From: Epiperipatus broadwayi
Taxonomy: Eukaryota > Onychophora > Udeonychophora > Euonychophora > Peripatidae
Length of the DNA: 64,000 nucleotides
Direction of reading: 5' to 3'
Assembly: GCA_028023455.1 (NCBI GenBank)
Contig: JAQFVV010000071.1
Location: 5,038,650-5,102,649 of the forward strand
A model generated the notes under the pieces. The model was not told where the DNA came from. It ran no database searches and saw only the letters and a program-made list of their open reading frames with translations. This document shows, one piece after another, positions 46,600 through 58,524 of the stretch (its first letter is position 1; every line of letters begins with the position of its first letter). A program made the position numbers and the translations under genes.

Positions 46600-47425
46600 A
46601 CTTCAGCAATTAAGACATTTCTACTATAAAAGGAGTAACTAATTTGTTTTAAAAAAAATAATACACACTTTATACTACATTAAAAAAATTAATGAAGTAT
46701 TTCCATGCCCTAAAGACAAAATTCATTTGGCTTGGCATGGTATATATGAAATTCCATGTGAAGTTTTTTCAATTTCATACATTGGATAGACCAATTATAG
46801 AATAAATATAATAAACGAAAAATACATTTTGGCAGTTAAAGAAAATGCAATTCATCAGCCATTTATTCATACATAAAATTAACTATCCATGTCATCAATT
46901 TTAATAAAACACACATTGAGGAAAAAATTGAACAATATGACCAGAAACTGCTAAATGAAGCTGTAGAGATTTTTAAAAGCCTGGGGGCATAAATGAGAGT
47001 GTGAATTGAAGAAAATTAACAACATTTGAAAAAAGCTATAGGAGGATAAAATATTTTTTAAAACTTCTCAACTAATAGAATTTGATTATGAGGAGAAAAT
47101 AACAAAGGGAAAAAATAACAATTTTAAATCTTACCCCACACATTCCTATGATTTGAGAAAGAAAAAGTTCTGAGAAATTTGTACTGAAATATCAACTATT
47201 TAGTTATTATATTTTTACTAAACAGAAGCTCCCAGGAATAGTAATATAAATTTGCCATTTATCCATTAGAATATAAGAATTGATATATTATAACAGGACG
47301 AGTAATTAATGGTCACCAATAAGTTAATAAAATATTTCAAATAATAATGATTTACAAAGAAGTATAACTATTTAATATATAAGTATAAAATATTTAAAGA
47401 TATCATATTAAAGTAATGGATGCAG
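46600..47425. other. AT-rich sequence, possible old coding relic
   Basis: A short stretch near 46915-46990 reads as charged codons (IEEKIEQYDQKLLNE) before stops; not enough to name. Otherwise nothing. Confidence 0.35.
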
Positions 47426-47891
47426 AAAGGAGTTTGCTATTAACTGAAAGGAGACCCTTTGATTCCTCTTGGAGGCCTTAAAAGAACCGAGCAGGGCAAA
47501 TTCCTAATGTCCACTCCATACATTCTTGTCATTGCAGCTGTTATTACCATGTGATTATTCATATAGTATATGAACATGGATGGGCTGCTCACCAACACAC
47601 ATTGGCCAGCATGGTGAATTTATTGGCTTTTTCTTTCTGAGTTTAAGATCAAGAAATACCATGATCTTTCTTCTCAGTTGCCTAATAAGGCAGAATGAAT
47701 GTATATGTAAGTGATAAATATTTTCTAATAATTATACAATTATGATAGACAAAAATAAATAATGGCCCTTATTCCCAGGAGGCTTTAAAGTCACCAACCA
47801 AGGCAGTGGTTGGAGGCTGAAGGTGGAGAGTGCTAAGGATCATGTGATTGTGGACCCAGGCTGCCATTTGTTGACAAATTTTTATTTAGGT

Positions 47892-48620
47892 ACTTACAAC
47901 TGCAGATCATTTTCAAGTGAAGGAAGATTGCAAGAATTAGAAGAAGAACTATCTTATATTAAATAGGACATTATTGGACTTTGTGAAGTTAGTAGAAAAG
48001 GTGAAGAGACAATTGATTTAAAATGTGGACATGTACTCTATTATAAAGGCACAAATATTGGAAATACAAGTGGAGTCGGATTCATTATAAATAAAAAGTG
48101 GAAGAACAACATTGTTGAGATTGATGGTGTGTTGGACAGAGTTGCAAGATTAGTTATACAACTTAATAGCAGATACCAAATGCAGATAATTCAGGTTTAT
48201 GCCCCAACAAGTTCTCATAGTGATGAAGTAGTAGAAGATTTTTATATGGATGTACAAAAGACTTTTGATCAGAGTAAACAACATTTTAAAATTGTTATGG
48301 GAGACTTTAATGCAAGAATTGGTAAACAAATGAAAGTGCTGTAGGTAATTTTGGTTATGGTAATAGAAATGAGAGAGGACATAGACTTGTGGAGTTTGCA
48401 GAAAAAGAAAAACTTTATATTATGAATTCTTTTTTTTTGAGAAAAATGTTAAAAGGAAATGGACATGGAAGCATCCAAATGAAGGTACAGCAGAATTGGA
48501 TTATATTTTGACTAACAGAAAATACATATTTTAAGATTGTAATGTTCTTAATAAATTTAACACAGGAAGTGATCATCGATTAGTCAGATGTAAGATACGT
48601 GTTAATGCAAAGCTAGAGAG
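47892..48620 (+). pseudogene. RTE endonuclease domain (EEP family), broken
   Basis: This domain nicks target DNA in the cycle of the element. The frame starts with TYNCRSF, matching the T-W-N-x-R start of the family, then GLCEVSRKG (catalytic Glu), SGVGFIINKKW, IIQVYAPTSSHSDE (conserved YAPT) and IVMGDFNARIG (GDFN with catalytic Asp and Asn), later LDYILTNRK and GSDHRLVR (the SDH catalytic triad end). All active-site motifs are present. A stop interrupts at 47964, a frameshift at about 48325 breaks after GDFNARIGKQ, another occurs in a T-run near 48430-48450, and a stop lies near 48532. Confidence 0.88.
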
Positions 48621-48762
48621 ACAAAAATTATTACGAAAAACAATATTTATAGTTGATATTCCTAATCGTCAGAAACATTCTAATGAATTTAAATTAGAAC
48701 ATACAAATCAGTTTCAAGTATTAGTAGATTTTGGACATGATTTAGATTTAAATTAAATTAAT

Positions 48763-50344
48763 ATGAAAATAACTTATACACTTTTGAAAACTGCAACAAA
48801 GATAGCTGGTAGAAAAAAGCAGCAATTGACTAATAAAATTTCTACTGAGACTAGAGAGTTTATGAAAAAAAGAAGTAATATGAAGATATATAAAAATGAT
48901 GCATTAAAAAGAATTGAATATCTCGAATTTTGTAAAATGGTGCAGAAAAGAGTTGAAAATGATATAAGAAAGTATAACTGTGAACTAGCAAGGAAAGTCG
49001 TAGAAGAGAATAAAAGTCTCAAGAATGTTAAACAACATTTTGGTATTAGTAGGAAATTTATATCTGCAATAAGAAAAAAAGATGGAATTAATACTAAAAA
49101 GAGAGATGACATCATGAAATTGGTAAAAGATTTTTATCAAGAATTATATAGTAATAAAGAACAAGTACCTCCTATATCTATTACATCTTCCGAATTGCCC
49201 AGAATTTTAAATGAAGAAGTGAGACATGCAAGTAAATGTATGAAGAAAGGAAAGGCTCCAGGTAATGATGGAATTATAATTGATATATTAAAAGAAGCAG
49301 GTGAAGAAATAGAAAAAATATTAGCAAAGTTATATACCAAATGTCTAAATGATAAAGATGTACCAAATGATTGGAAGAATGCAGTATTAATATTAATATT
49401 TAACAAAGGTGATAAAGAATATATTAGAAATTACAGACCCATCAGCCTTTTATCAGTTTTATACAAAATTGTTATAACGCATCTACAGAGGACATTGGAT
49501 TTCCACCAACCAAGAGAACAAGCTGGATTTAAAAGTGGTTCTATACTAATGAATATGAGTTGCCATTATGCTTTGGATTTGTATATTATGAGAAGGCATT
49601 TGATTCTATAAACATTTCTTCAGTGATTAAAGCATTGGATCATCAAGTTATAGATCCAGAATATTGTCATATTTTAAAGAATATTTATAAAAATGCAACA
49701 GCAACAATTAGATTACATAATGCTACTGGGAAGGTGAACATTGAGAAGGGTATAAGACAGGGTGACTTTATATCTCCAAAACTTTTTACAGCAGTGCTAC
49801 AAGAAGTATTTTGTGGATTAAAATGGGAAGCTAAAGGAGTGAAAGTAAATGGAGATTATTTAAGTCATTTAGATTTTGCAGATGATGTAGTTGTTTTTGC
49901 AAATAATGCTTTAGAGCTGCATGAAATGTTGCAAGAGTTATCAGATGAAAATAGGAAAGTAGGACTAAAGATAAATGTTAAAAAGGCTAAAGTAATGTTT
50001 AATGGATTTTCTCAAAGTATAAAAATTAAGATTAATATTATGATGAGTTAGAAGAAGTCAACAGTTACAAATACCTTGGTCAGATTATTAATACAGATGG
50101 AAACATAATGGATGAAATTAATCATAGAATTAAACTTAGTTGGAGTGCTTTTGGTAGAAATAACTTGATACTAAAAGGAAATATGCCTATGTGTTTGAAA
50201 AGGAAAGTTTTTAATAAATGTGTTTTACCAATTCTTACTTATGGATCTGAAACTTGGGCACTTAATAGAAGAGCAATACAGAGACTTCAGACCACTCAAA
50301 GAAGTATGGAGAGATGCATGTTGAAAGTAACAAGAAGAGATTGA
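48763..50344 (+). pseudogene. RTE reverse transcriptase domain, broken and catalytically mutated
   Basis: The enzyme would copy element RNA at nicked chromosomal DNA. 48763-49611 carries the N-terminal linker and fingers: GKAPGNDGI, DWKNAVLILIFNKGD and NYRPISLLSVLYKI. A frameshift near 49550 leads to the next part (49560-50051): FVYYEKAFDSI, GIRQGDFISPKLF and LDFADDVVVFA. The last is the F-A-D-D catalytic pair, intact. In the first, the catalytic Asp of motif A (normally F-x-D-Y-x-K-A-F-D) is Tyr. Another shift precedes SYKYLGQI and the thumb at 50108-50344 (FNKCVLPILTYGSETWALN). A stop upstream at 48754 separates it from the endonuclease. Confidence 0.9.
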
Positions 50345-50640
50345 AAATGCAATATATGGGTAAGAGAATAAACATGTGTTACTGACATTGAAAAAATTAA
50401 AAGACTGAAGTGGAGTTGGGCTGGGCATATTTCTAGATGAGATGATAATAGATGGACAACTGAAATCTTAAACTGGATGCCAAGATATTGTAAAAGACCC
50501 AGAAAGAGACCACATATGAGATGTATGGATAAAATAAGAAAGTGTGCAGGGGTGGTGTGAAGAAGAGATGCTAAAGATCAGAGGAGATGGATTGAACTTA
50601 GAGAGACCTTCATCCTGCAGTGGATTAATAATGGTTGATG
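50345..50640 (+). pseudogene. RTE C-terminal domain, broken
   Basis: Continuing in frame after a stop: IKRLKWSWAGHISR, ILNWMPRYCKRPRKRP and FILQWINNG, with four stops. This segment (W-A-GH, R-P-R-K-R-P, LQW) is the most repeated part in the window, seen in reverse complement at 5454, 13796, 33035, 57759 and 63008. Confidence 0.85.
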
Positions 50641-50655
50641 ATGATGATGATGATT

Positions 50656-53470
50656 AGACATATGTTGCTAGTCACAGCTAAAAACATGATGGTTTGATGT
50701 CACTCTAAATCAGGCACTTTTAATACTATGGTTAAGATTTTGCATTCTTTTTAAAGGTTAAAAAAGTTCCGTAAGATGCTGCCCTCTCTTGAATTATCTT
50801 ACAAGTAAAAAATCAATAAAACTGTCATTAATGGTCTAACAAAGGAAGAGCACTGCCCATTCTTGATTCTGATTGGCTGTTACTTTTCGACAACAAAGAA
50901 AATGGAGTATCAATAAACTAAGCATTACGATTTCTTTTGTTTCATTTCAAAAATGGTAAATGAATGTTTTAGACCATTTTAAAAGTATTCAATGACAAAT
51001 TATAAATTATTTTGATAAAATATGCTAAAAATAAAATTATTTTAGAAAAATAGTTAAGACTTTAGCAAAAATTATTTACTTTTTCTGCACATAAAATTGT
51101 CAAAGAAATCATGTGCGTCACAAAATGTTTTTGTACCATTCGTTTTACATTTGCTGATATTGAATATTTTTATAATTATAAATAAAAATTTATTTTTGAA
51201 AAAACTTTCATTCATTTTCATAACCTAACAAATTATTAATGTACTTTTTACAAACGAAACTAAAGTGAATATAATATTAAAAGATGAATATATTTTGACA
51301 CTTGAGTTTGTGAATTGATACTTGACTTTGTGAATTGACCAATTAAAAGTTTAGACTTTTACCTCACTCTGCCAATAAAAAAATCACATAAAAGAGGTTA
51401 AAGTAATGTTTAATGATATTAACGAGAGCAGGAGATCTCTGAGAGATCAGCCCATTTAACTCCTTAGAGCAACTATAAGTATAATCATCAACAAGTAAAA
51501 GTAAATATAAGTAATACTCAAAAGAAATAATCATTCATCATGAATGATCAATAATCAAAATAAATCATCAGTCAATCTTGTGACTAGATTTAATATGGAT
51601 CTACTGTAGACCAGGCTAACTATATGAGCCTTTTCCAGATTAAGAGCAATTATTTAAACATTAATTTAGATGCACCAATTTAAGTGCTAATCCATTAGAA
51701 TATACAAATGTAAAAACAATAATGCTGGGATATTAAAACATGCTGATCATCATCAATGCTCTGTCCATTAATAAATTAATGTACTGGCCAACTATAAACT
51801 TAAATTCTTATAGATGCTAAATTAAATAAAATGTAGTGCATATGCATTAAAAGTATCTTCTTTGTACCAACAAGCTTTGATAATTGATGGGAATATCATT
51901 GTCATCACTGGATGTCCATAAACACTAATATACATCCCCTTCCATATATCAGACCATTATGCATGAATCTAGCTCATAACATAAGCTCTATTATTATTAT
52001 GATGATCAAGAGATGATGCATAAGATAATCTAAAAACCATTTAGGATTAAGCCACTGAAATAATTTTAACAATTGAATACATGTTTATTAATAACAATAA
52101 CAAAAAAATAAAGTTAAGGTTTCTAAAATAAGGCTATACATATATAAGCTTTCTGATTTTGATTAACATACAATAAAAACTATCACATTGTGATTTACAT
52201 AATTAATATATAAATTCAAGTTATTACATTTATTTACAATGCCTCCTAAAGGGGGTTTAAATAAATGTATATATATATATATCTGCACAGACATTCATTT
52301 TATAATATACAATAAATATATTTCAATTGACTTTTAATAAATATTTTAAAAATGATTAAATTTTACATGTGTTCTATTTGACACTCATTGATATATGTAC
52401 ACACACAGACATATGACAAAATAATTTCTGAACATGCTTGACTTGCCATAAAATAATATTAAGTTATTATTTTTAAATGATATAAATACCTTATACTACT
52501 TTTACATCAAATACATATCATTGGTGTGATAAAATTTATTATTTAATATTGTCATAATTCTATAAATGAAATTCTCTTTTTTATCATATTTGAATTTATC
52601 AAAATAATAAAATCTTTCATAATTAATTTCATTTTGAATATACATAAATTTCACACATGCACATGTGTATCAATAAAAATATGGATATGATTCAAGTATC
52701 AAATTCTACCATAATAATTTACAGCTTCCTTTTTTAAAAAACAAAAAGAACTATCCTATAACAATCTCACCCCTAACAGGTCACTGCTGTTAAAAATTTA
52801 TAAATATCTTTAAAATAATACAGCAGGTATATAATATAAAAAGAGCCTTTTTTTCTAAAATAGGATCATCCATGAATTAATTTATTACTCTTAGCTTTTC
52901 TTTTTAATTCAAATTCAAACAAAATTATTTACTTGTTATAGATTTTAAACAACTTAAAATGTCATTTTAAGAAATTACTTAAAAGAATTTATTTAAAATT
53001 TAGTTCTCATTATAAACAATGTCACTCACCATTGTATATTCATTTATCTGTGTTTCTCTACCTATAATACATTAGAATACATATAATTACTTCTTCAGCA
53101 AGCTGAGGTTCTCTTGGTGACAGTCAGTCCAGGAGTCTCATTAGGAAATGTATAGTCCAGGTATTGTCATCATCAGGAAAGTTATAATTCAAGCAACTGC
53201 AATGATCCCATTCTGCCCAGGATTTAGATATACTTCAAGCAAGCAAACTACATTCTAGAACACATTTGTAGCTATTAAACACTTGACATTGCCCCTATTA
53301 TCCATGTGAATTTAAACTCCACCATTGTGAACTATAGAGTAGCTTGCCCTCTTTGTAGTCTCTTCATTATAGTTTTTATCCTGATCTGGAGTACTCTGCT
53401 AACTAGCTACTTTTCACCAGCTATAATTACTGCCAATTGCTTCTCAAAATATTATTAGCCAAAACTTACA
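50656..53470. other. Long stretch with no recognised feature
   Basis: AT-rich, with a CCAAT-like gattggctgtta near 50872 and short AT repeats. 53085-53450 is less AT-rich than its surroundings but shows no frame or repeat match. Confidence 0.45.
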
Positions 53471-53477
53471 AAAAACT

Positions 53478-54115
53478 ATCAGCCAGAAATTAGTCTGGGG
53501 ATATTGGATGAGTAGGTACTAGATAGAGATTTTGTGCACAAGCCTTCTGGCATCCATTGATTACTCTGGATTGCACTGATTGGCACTACTGTATGGAAAG
53601 AGTTTTGTCTGTTTTAATAAGTTATGAGAAAGCATAAGAAATAGTGATCATGTGATGTCCAGTGGTTTACTACCAATCCTGCCACTAGGATAGTGATGGC
53701 TATGGTTGTTAAAGAACCAAAGATACCAAAATTTATGGGTACTGAACTGAATTCAGACTTATATGACTATATAAGTTAATGAGATTAGATTGAAAATATT
53801 GTGCTTTAAATTTATTCTCATAGTTTTGTAGTTAAATAGAGGTAAAAAGTGGCTGCTGGAGGGTTGCATTAGATTCTAAGACCAAGGTGCAGTGCTCTCA
53901 GATTCAAGGTTCTTCACTGACAAAGGCCACAAGGAAGAAACTAGTCTGGGAATATTGGATTAGTAGGTACTAGATAGGGATTTTATGCACAAACCATCTG
54001 GCAGCCATTAATTACTCTGACTTGCACTGAGTGACACTACTGTATGGGGAGAGTTTTGCCTGTTTTAATAAATTATGAGCAAGCATAAGAAATAGTGATC
54101 ATGTGATGTAATATT
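53478..54115 (+). mobile_element. Family A element, tandem plus-oriented
   Basis: First unit starts inside the ribozyme (agccagaaattagtctgggg at 53483), runs through the full monomer, and reaches a second ribozyme at 53911-53952 and second 3' segment. The spacing of the two GTC sites is about 450 bp. Ends gcctgttttaataaattatg and an extra gtgatcatgtgatg tail. No inversion in this copy. Confidence 0.8.
53911..53952 (+). ncRNA. Hammerhead ribozyme relic, family A
   Basis: CTGACAA at 53917-53923 (G8 to A), stem II AGGC/GGAA damaged, GAAACTAGTC with C17 at 53946. Confidence 0.5.
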
Positions 54116-54139
54116 AGTAATTATATGACAGACCATTTC

Positions 54140-54310
54140 CATTCATAGAATATCTTTATAAAAATTCAAATTTTATTTAAACTTTCAAATATGTTTAACT
54201 GTTAGTAATAGCACACAAGTTATATTATAACATAATATTTCAAGTAGTATTTATTCTTATATCTTCTTGAGGTGTCTTGATATCACTAGGGTCAGTAATA
54301 GCATGGAAAA
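54140..54310 (-). repeat. SINE S3 3'-body fragment
   Basis: gttagtaatagcacacaagt and cttcttgaggtgtcttgata are reverse-complement S3 body. Confidence 0.55.
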
Positions 54311-54454
54311 TGGCCACAGTAGAAAATCAATTAATTTTTATGTAAATGTGATGGGTTGTTACTAAATGTTTGCAACAAACATCTCCAATTTACTCCCATC
54401 CACTTATTAATCTTGCCTTTAGGAAAAAGTGAAACGTCAGAAGAATCCACATAG

Positions 54455-54703
54455 ATAAATGTAATAATTGAAATACAGGCTTATTATATACCTGTATTAG
54501 TATATGTAATATATAGGGTATATGAGCACAGACTTTCACATGACCTATCACTCATCACTCTATCTCATATCACTGATACACTTGAACACATATATGTCAA
54601 AAAGATAAATAATCACCAATATTCGTATTTCATGCTAAACCAGAACTCATCAGTCTGTCCAGATTATCATCTCTACACATATATGCAATAAGTGCTATTG
54701 CCT
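54455..54703 (-). mobile_element. Family C retrozyme-like element
   Basis: aatacaggcttattatatac start, gggtatatgagcacagactt and a hammerhead on the minus strand at 54615-54658. Inserted inside or beside an S3 SINE, whose two parts flank it at 54140-54310 and 54705-55010. Confidence 0.7.
54615..54658 (-). ncRNA. Hammerhead ribozyme motif, family C
   Basis: Minus strand CTGATGA (54647-54653), stem II starting GTTC, GAAA (54628-54631). Its G10.1 supports the consensus GTGC/GCAC. Stem I is poor (AGACA against TTGGT). Confidence 0.55.
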
Positions 54704-54704
54704 T

Positions 54705-55010
54705 TGACAGAATAGCTTTGTTGATAACAGTGTCTTATTAAATTTATTATTCATGAATAAAGGTACATATTTAATTCCTGTGCTAGAAATGTCACTGGTC
54801 AGGCCAATAAATTTTTAAAGAAGAAAATAGAATAATACAACTTCAATGTTGTATTGTATAGCAACATGGGTCCTATTGCTAACAGTGAAAGTTTAAAAAA
54901 GTTTGATTTTTCTAAAGACATTTAATGATTGATATTAGTCATGGAAATAATCCAGCGTATAATTAGCACTAAAATCTCATCATCATAAACTTTATGACAA
55001 ACAGTAAGAG
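54705..55010 (+). repeat. SINE S3 body
   Basis: cactggtcaggccaataaat, then ctttttctaaagacattta-like and ggaaataatccagcgtataa, as at 28990-29215. Confidence 0.6.
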
Positions 55011-55014
55011 TTTA

Positions 55015-56525
55015 GCCTTCATGTTTATTTTTGAAGAGGTAAGGCATTTTCAAATCTAAAAATACTGCATGCTAGAAGATGTGCTGTGATTTTTAAATTT
55101 AGGATTCCAAAGCCTTTTAAAACAATTCTAATTTTTTTTTAAAACAATTTTAATTTTGATTTTTTTTTTATTCTTAATTTTAATTATATGGCCTTTAAAA
55201 TTTTTTTTGAATATTTGTTTCAGATTGTCTAATTATATATAATACGATTATTTGGATTGTTACTATAATATTTACATATTAGTTAAAATATCATCCTTAT
55301 TCTTTTATATTTGATTGCCAAAATGAAACTATATTAATTATCCTTCCACAATCGCTATTAAACTTTACATTCCATTTAGTCAAGTAAGTAATATGATTGG
55401 CTAATGAAATGGAAATGATGATTGGTTTCTTGATTATTATTATTTTAATTGATTACTATAATAACTATTTTTTTTTATATGATGTCAATCTTATGACAAG
55501 TTATGTTGTCAGGCTTAACCTTAATCAAACCAAACATCAGTTTTTTGTCATTAATAATTAAACAATATTTTTGCAAAAACGAATAGGAAGTTATTATTGA
55601 ATTAAATAAAAAGCAATTGAAACAAAACTTATTGGAGCGTTATGAAGAAAAATAAAAATTGTAAATGAATATGTTAACATCTACTGTTGCACTATTACTA
55701 TTTTACGTTATATTAATAGTTATAACTATTATTATTAATAAAAGTGTTTCTTATATACCTGCGTTATCCGTCCTGAACAAAATGAAAATAATCAAATACA
55801 GGCCAGACAAACACTTTAATGGCTTAAACAGCAAATTAGCTGATTAATTGAAATATATATATTACAAATTTCATCCACAAAATTATTACTTGATGCAATA
55901 TAGTTATTAAAAAACTAATTACCAGTTATCACTCCCGGAGGCGTATACAAATAATAATAGACTAATGTGGCCGCATCTCTTCAGCTTCTGTACATTATTT
56001 GCCATGAATAAGGCTCCAAAGTCCGACTATAGTTCTTACCAAGTTAGCAGGTAAAAAAGCAGAATAAAAAAGAGAGCTTATCTTTTGCTTTCCTATGTAT
56101 CACTTCTTATTCTTTTGTTCTGTGTAATAATTTTTACCACGGTGATGGTGGGGAGGGGGTAATTACTTGAGTGCTGGCTTAGCACAAAATGCATCTTGGG
56201 GGGCATTTGTCTTTTATTGTATCTTTATTTATATAAATTTAAAAAGAATGGGGAAATATGGAGGTTGTTTAATATATCTATAAAGATATTACATATGGGC
56301 AAGAGAAAGGTGAATAACTACGTGTGTGAGTATGTTTAAAATTAAAAAATCAGATATATTAATCTTTAACTGAGGTTTATCTGTGCTAGAGATAATCTCT
56401 AGTTTAGTAAATGATTAATAATAATCACTATTGTATTATCTGAGGTGGATAGTGTCAAAGTTGTGAGTGGAGTGAATTTGACAGCTATAAATAGTTGTAT
56501 ATAGATAATCAAATTCCAACTAAAT
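55015..56525. other. AT-rich sequence, nothing recognised
   Basis: A 60-codon open frame at 55665-55847 has a hydrophobic N-terminal third that could be a membrane segment, but base composition alone explains it. Confidence 0.4.
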
Positions 56526-56545
56526 TTATAATAATACATACAATA

Positions 56546-56830
56546 ACTGAAACACAGGCTTATTTATACCTGTGTCTATATATATGTAATATTAGAATAT
56601 GAGCACAGATTTTCACACGACCCACCACTCTCCACTCTATCTAATAACACTGATACACTTAAACACATATATGTTGAAAAGATAAATAATCACCAATATA
56701 CGTATTTCATGCTAAACCAGCAATCATCAGTTGGTCCAGATTATCATCTCTACACATATATATAATAAGTGCTCAGATATATATTAAGATAGATAATCCT
56801 CATACTTTAATGGACAGGCTCCTCATACCC
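56546..56830 (-). mobile_element. Family C retrozyme-like element, perfect 17-bp TSD
   Basis: Flanked by taataatacatacaata at 56529-56545 and 56831-56847. On the minus strand it runs from gggtatgaggagcctgtcc through the hammerhead (56692-56735) to acaggtataaataagcctgt and ttcagt. 285 bp, a single ribozyme, no inversion. This copy fixes the family's 3' terminus. A further 40-bp C end fragment follows at 56848-56890. Confidence 0.92.
56692..56735 (-). ncRNA. Hammerhead ribozyme motif, family C (best stem I and III)
   Basis: Minus strand CTGATGA at 56724-56730, GAAA at 56705-56708, stem III ATAC/GTAT, predicted cleavage after A56697. Stem I has five Watson-Crick pairs (ACCAA with TTGGT). Stem II is TTGC-TGGTTTA-GCAT with a U-U mismatch nearest the core. 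Confidence 0.75.
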
Positions 56831-56894
56831 TAATAATACATACAATAAATGAAATACAGGCTTATTAAATACCTGTGTTTTTGACAAACAATTA

Positions 56895-57145
56895 AAAAGT
56901 GTTGAATAAATTCACAGAATAATTTTTTTCTGCATCCAATTACTGTGCAGTGCAGATTTATTTACAGAAATCTGATATATAAGGCTCCATGACTCATTAG
57001 AATAATTTTTGAATATATATGAAGTGGAATGGGTAGATTCCTGTAGTGAGAATATGTCTTGTAGTTTATTATATTATAGAACTTATTTTCATTTGTTAAA
57101 GATCTTTCCATATTCTGTCCCAAAACTACTGAGAAACATATCTTT
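56895..57145. other. AT-rich sequence, nothing recognised
   Basis: No signal. Confidence 0.35.
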
Positions 57146-57148
57146 AAG

Positions 57149-57270
57149 ACATCACATGACCAACAAAACATCACATGATCTTAGCTTACACATTGCTGTT
57201 CATTAGCAAATTCATCTATTCTTATCATCTTTATGCCATTTAGCAGAAGCTGTAGTAAATGATTACTAAT
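57149..57270 (+). repeat. Family A-related fragment
   Basis: catcacatgatcttagctta, acattgctgttcattagcaa as at 6285-6335 (agcttacagaatgctgttta). No ribozyme. Confidence 0.5.
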
Positions 57271-57274
57271 GTTT

Positions 57275-57755
57275 ACATTAGATGGAATAGAAGAAGTGAA
57301 ACTAAAAGAATTTGCTAAACATATAACTTAAAAGCATAAAATTTAACTTAGGCACAAAGATGCATAAGTAATTTACCTTGACCCTGTCTACCTGCAGACA
57401 TCATTAATTTACTTTGTGATTGTCATACATGTAGCAGTTCCATTTGAAGATTTGGATATATTAGTATATAAATGAAGAACTCAATATTATTAATAATCCT
57501 TTTTATAAGTTGCTGTTTTTACACACATATACATACATATATATATATATATTCATCATTACCTGACTAAAGTACATTTCATTAACCATCTCGAACAATA
57601 CTTAAAATTTTATAATCAGTTGACTATAAATCTAGAATCATTTTTTTTTTATTTGTTATATTTTAAAATGCTTGGTCTATTTCTTGAGATTGCTTATAAT
57701 TTATAACAATGCCATTGTTAGCCAAGTTGGTATCATTACAGTATATATTATCACC
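57275..57755. other. AT-rich sequence with short (AT)n
   Basis: (TA)n at about 57535-57551. Nothing else. Confidence 0.4.
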
Positions 57756-57758
57756 ATT

Positions 57759-58055
57759 TTCAGCTACTACCGATCCACTGCAGAATAAAAGTCTCTATAA
57801 ATTTACTTCAGTTTTTCCATAGTCTTCATTCTTTACATCAACCCAACAAATTTTCTTTCACTTATCCATTTCTTATGTTTGAAAAATGTATTTTACAATA
57901 TCTAGGGATCCATTGTAAGACTTCAACTATCCATCTCTTATCATCCTTATATCCAGTCCAAATGGTCTCTCAATTCTTTCAATGATATCAGTGACATCTG
58001 TTTTGTTACTTCCAGAACATATGTGCCATAATTTTAGGAGCCCATTAAAATCTCG
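57759..58055 (-). mobile_element. RTE LINE 3' fragment, diverged
   Basis: ctaccgatccactgcagaat then the reverse complement of the RTE C-terminal region. The most diverged of the five truncated copies. Confidence 0.75.
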
Positions 58056-58059
58056 GACA

Positions 58060-58315
58060 AAAATAATAGACTATTTCTGACTGCTTTTTGGATAGAAGCT
58101 TCAAATCTTATGCATATTTCCATCTTAATGATACTCTAAAAGAAGTTGAAGTGGCATAATTTTTGCTTTATGGTCAAAGAATGCATCAAAATTCTTCAGA
58201 TCAAAGCATCTAAGAGCATGAGATCTTTTTTTTTTTGATCCAACTAAAAATTAGAGGATACCTATTTAATGATGATATTTTATTAAAAATCAGAAGTAAC
58301 TATTCTTTAAGCCAA
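58060..58315. other. AT-rich spacer, nothing recognised
   Basis: No signal. Confidence 0.35.
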
Positions 58316-58318
58316 TAA

Positions 58319-58520
58319 ACATCACATGACCCTAAGATCTAGGTGCAATGCACTCAGATCCAAGGCTCCTCACTGATGAAGGCCACAAGCCAGAAACTAG
58401 TCTGTGGATATTGGATGATAGGTACTAGATAGGGATTTTATGCACAAGCCTTCTGGCATCCATTGATTACTCTATCTTGCACTGAGTGGGAATGTGTATA
58501 GAGAGTTGTGCCTGTTTTAA
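58319..58520 (+). mobile_element. Family A element
   Basis: catcacatgac end joined to ctaagatctaggtgcaatg, then the ribozyme, ggattttatgcacaagcctt and ttctggcatccattgattac, ending tgtgcctgttttaata. 200 bp, single unit. Confidence 0.85.
58367..58408 (+). ncRNA. Hammerhead ribozyme motif, family A (best core)
   Basis: CTGATGA at 58373-58379, stem II GGC-CACAA-GCC, GAAA at 58393-58396, TAGTC with predicted cleavage after C58402. Stem I 58403-58408 with 58367-58372, one U-U mismatch. All invariant bases are present. Confidence 0.7.
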
Positions 58521-58524
58521 TAAC

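Larger units (their letters stand above)
47430..50655 (+). mobile_element. Near full-length RTE-type LINE, inactivated
   Basis: Order: an untranslated 5' region (about 47430-47885), apurinic-like endonuclease (47892-48620), linker, reverse transcriptase (48763-50060), C-terminal domain (50060-50640) and a 3' end ctgcagtggattaataatgg with GATGAT triplets as the tail. This is the RTE layout: one frame, endonuclease then reverse transcriptase, microsatellite tail instead of poly-A. No TSD was identified. At least four frameshifts and several stops separate the parts. Confidence 0.9.

Noticed and set aside
48129-48344. Possible host gene similar to craniofacial development protein 2
   Set aside because: That database name is commonly attached to RTE endonucleases; here the domain is part of a LINE with reverse transcriptase downstream.
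55665-55847. Small membrane protein gene
   Set aside because: 60 codons with a hydrophobic start is expected by chance in AT-rich DNA; no supporting context.
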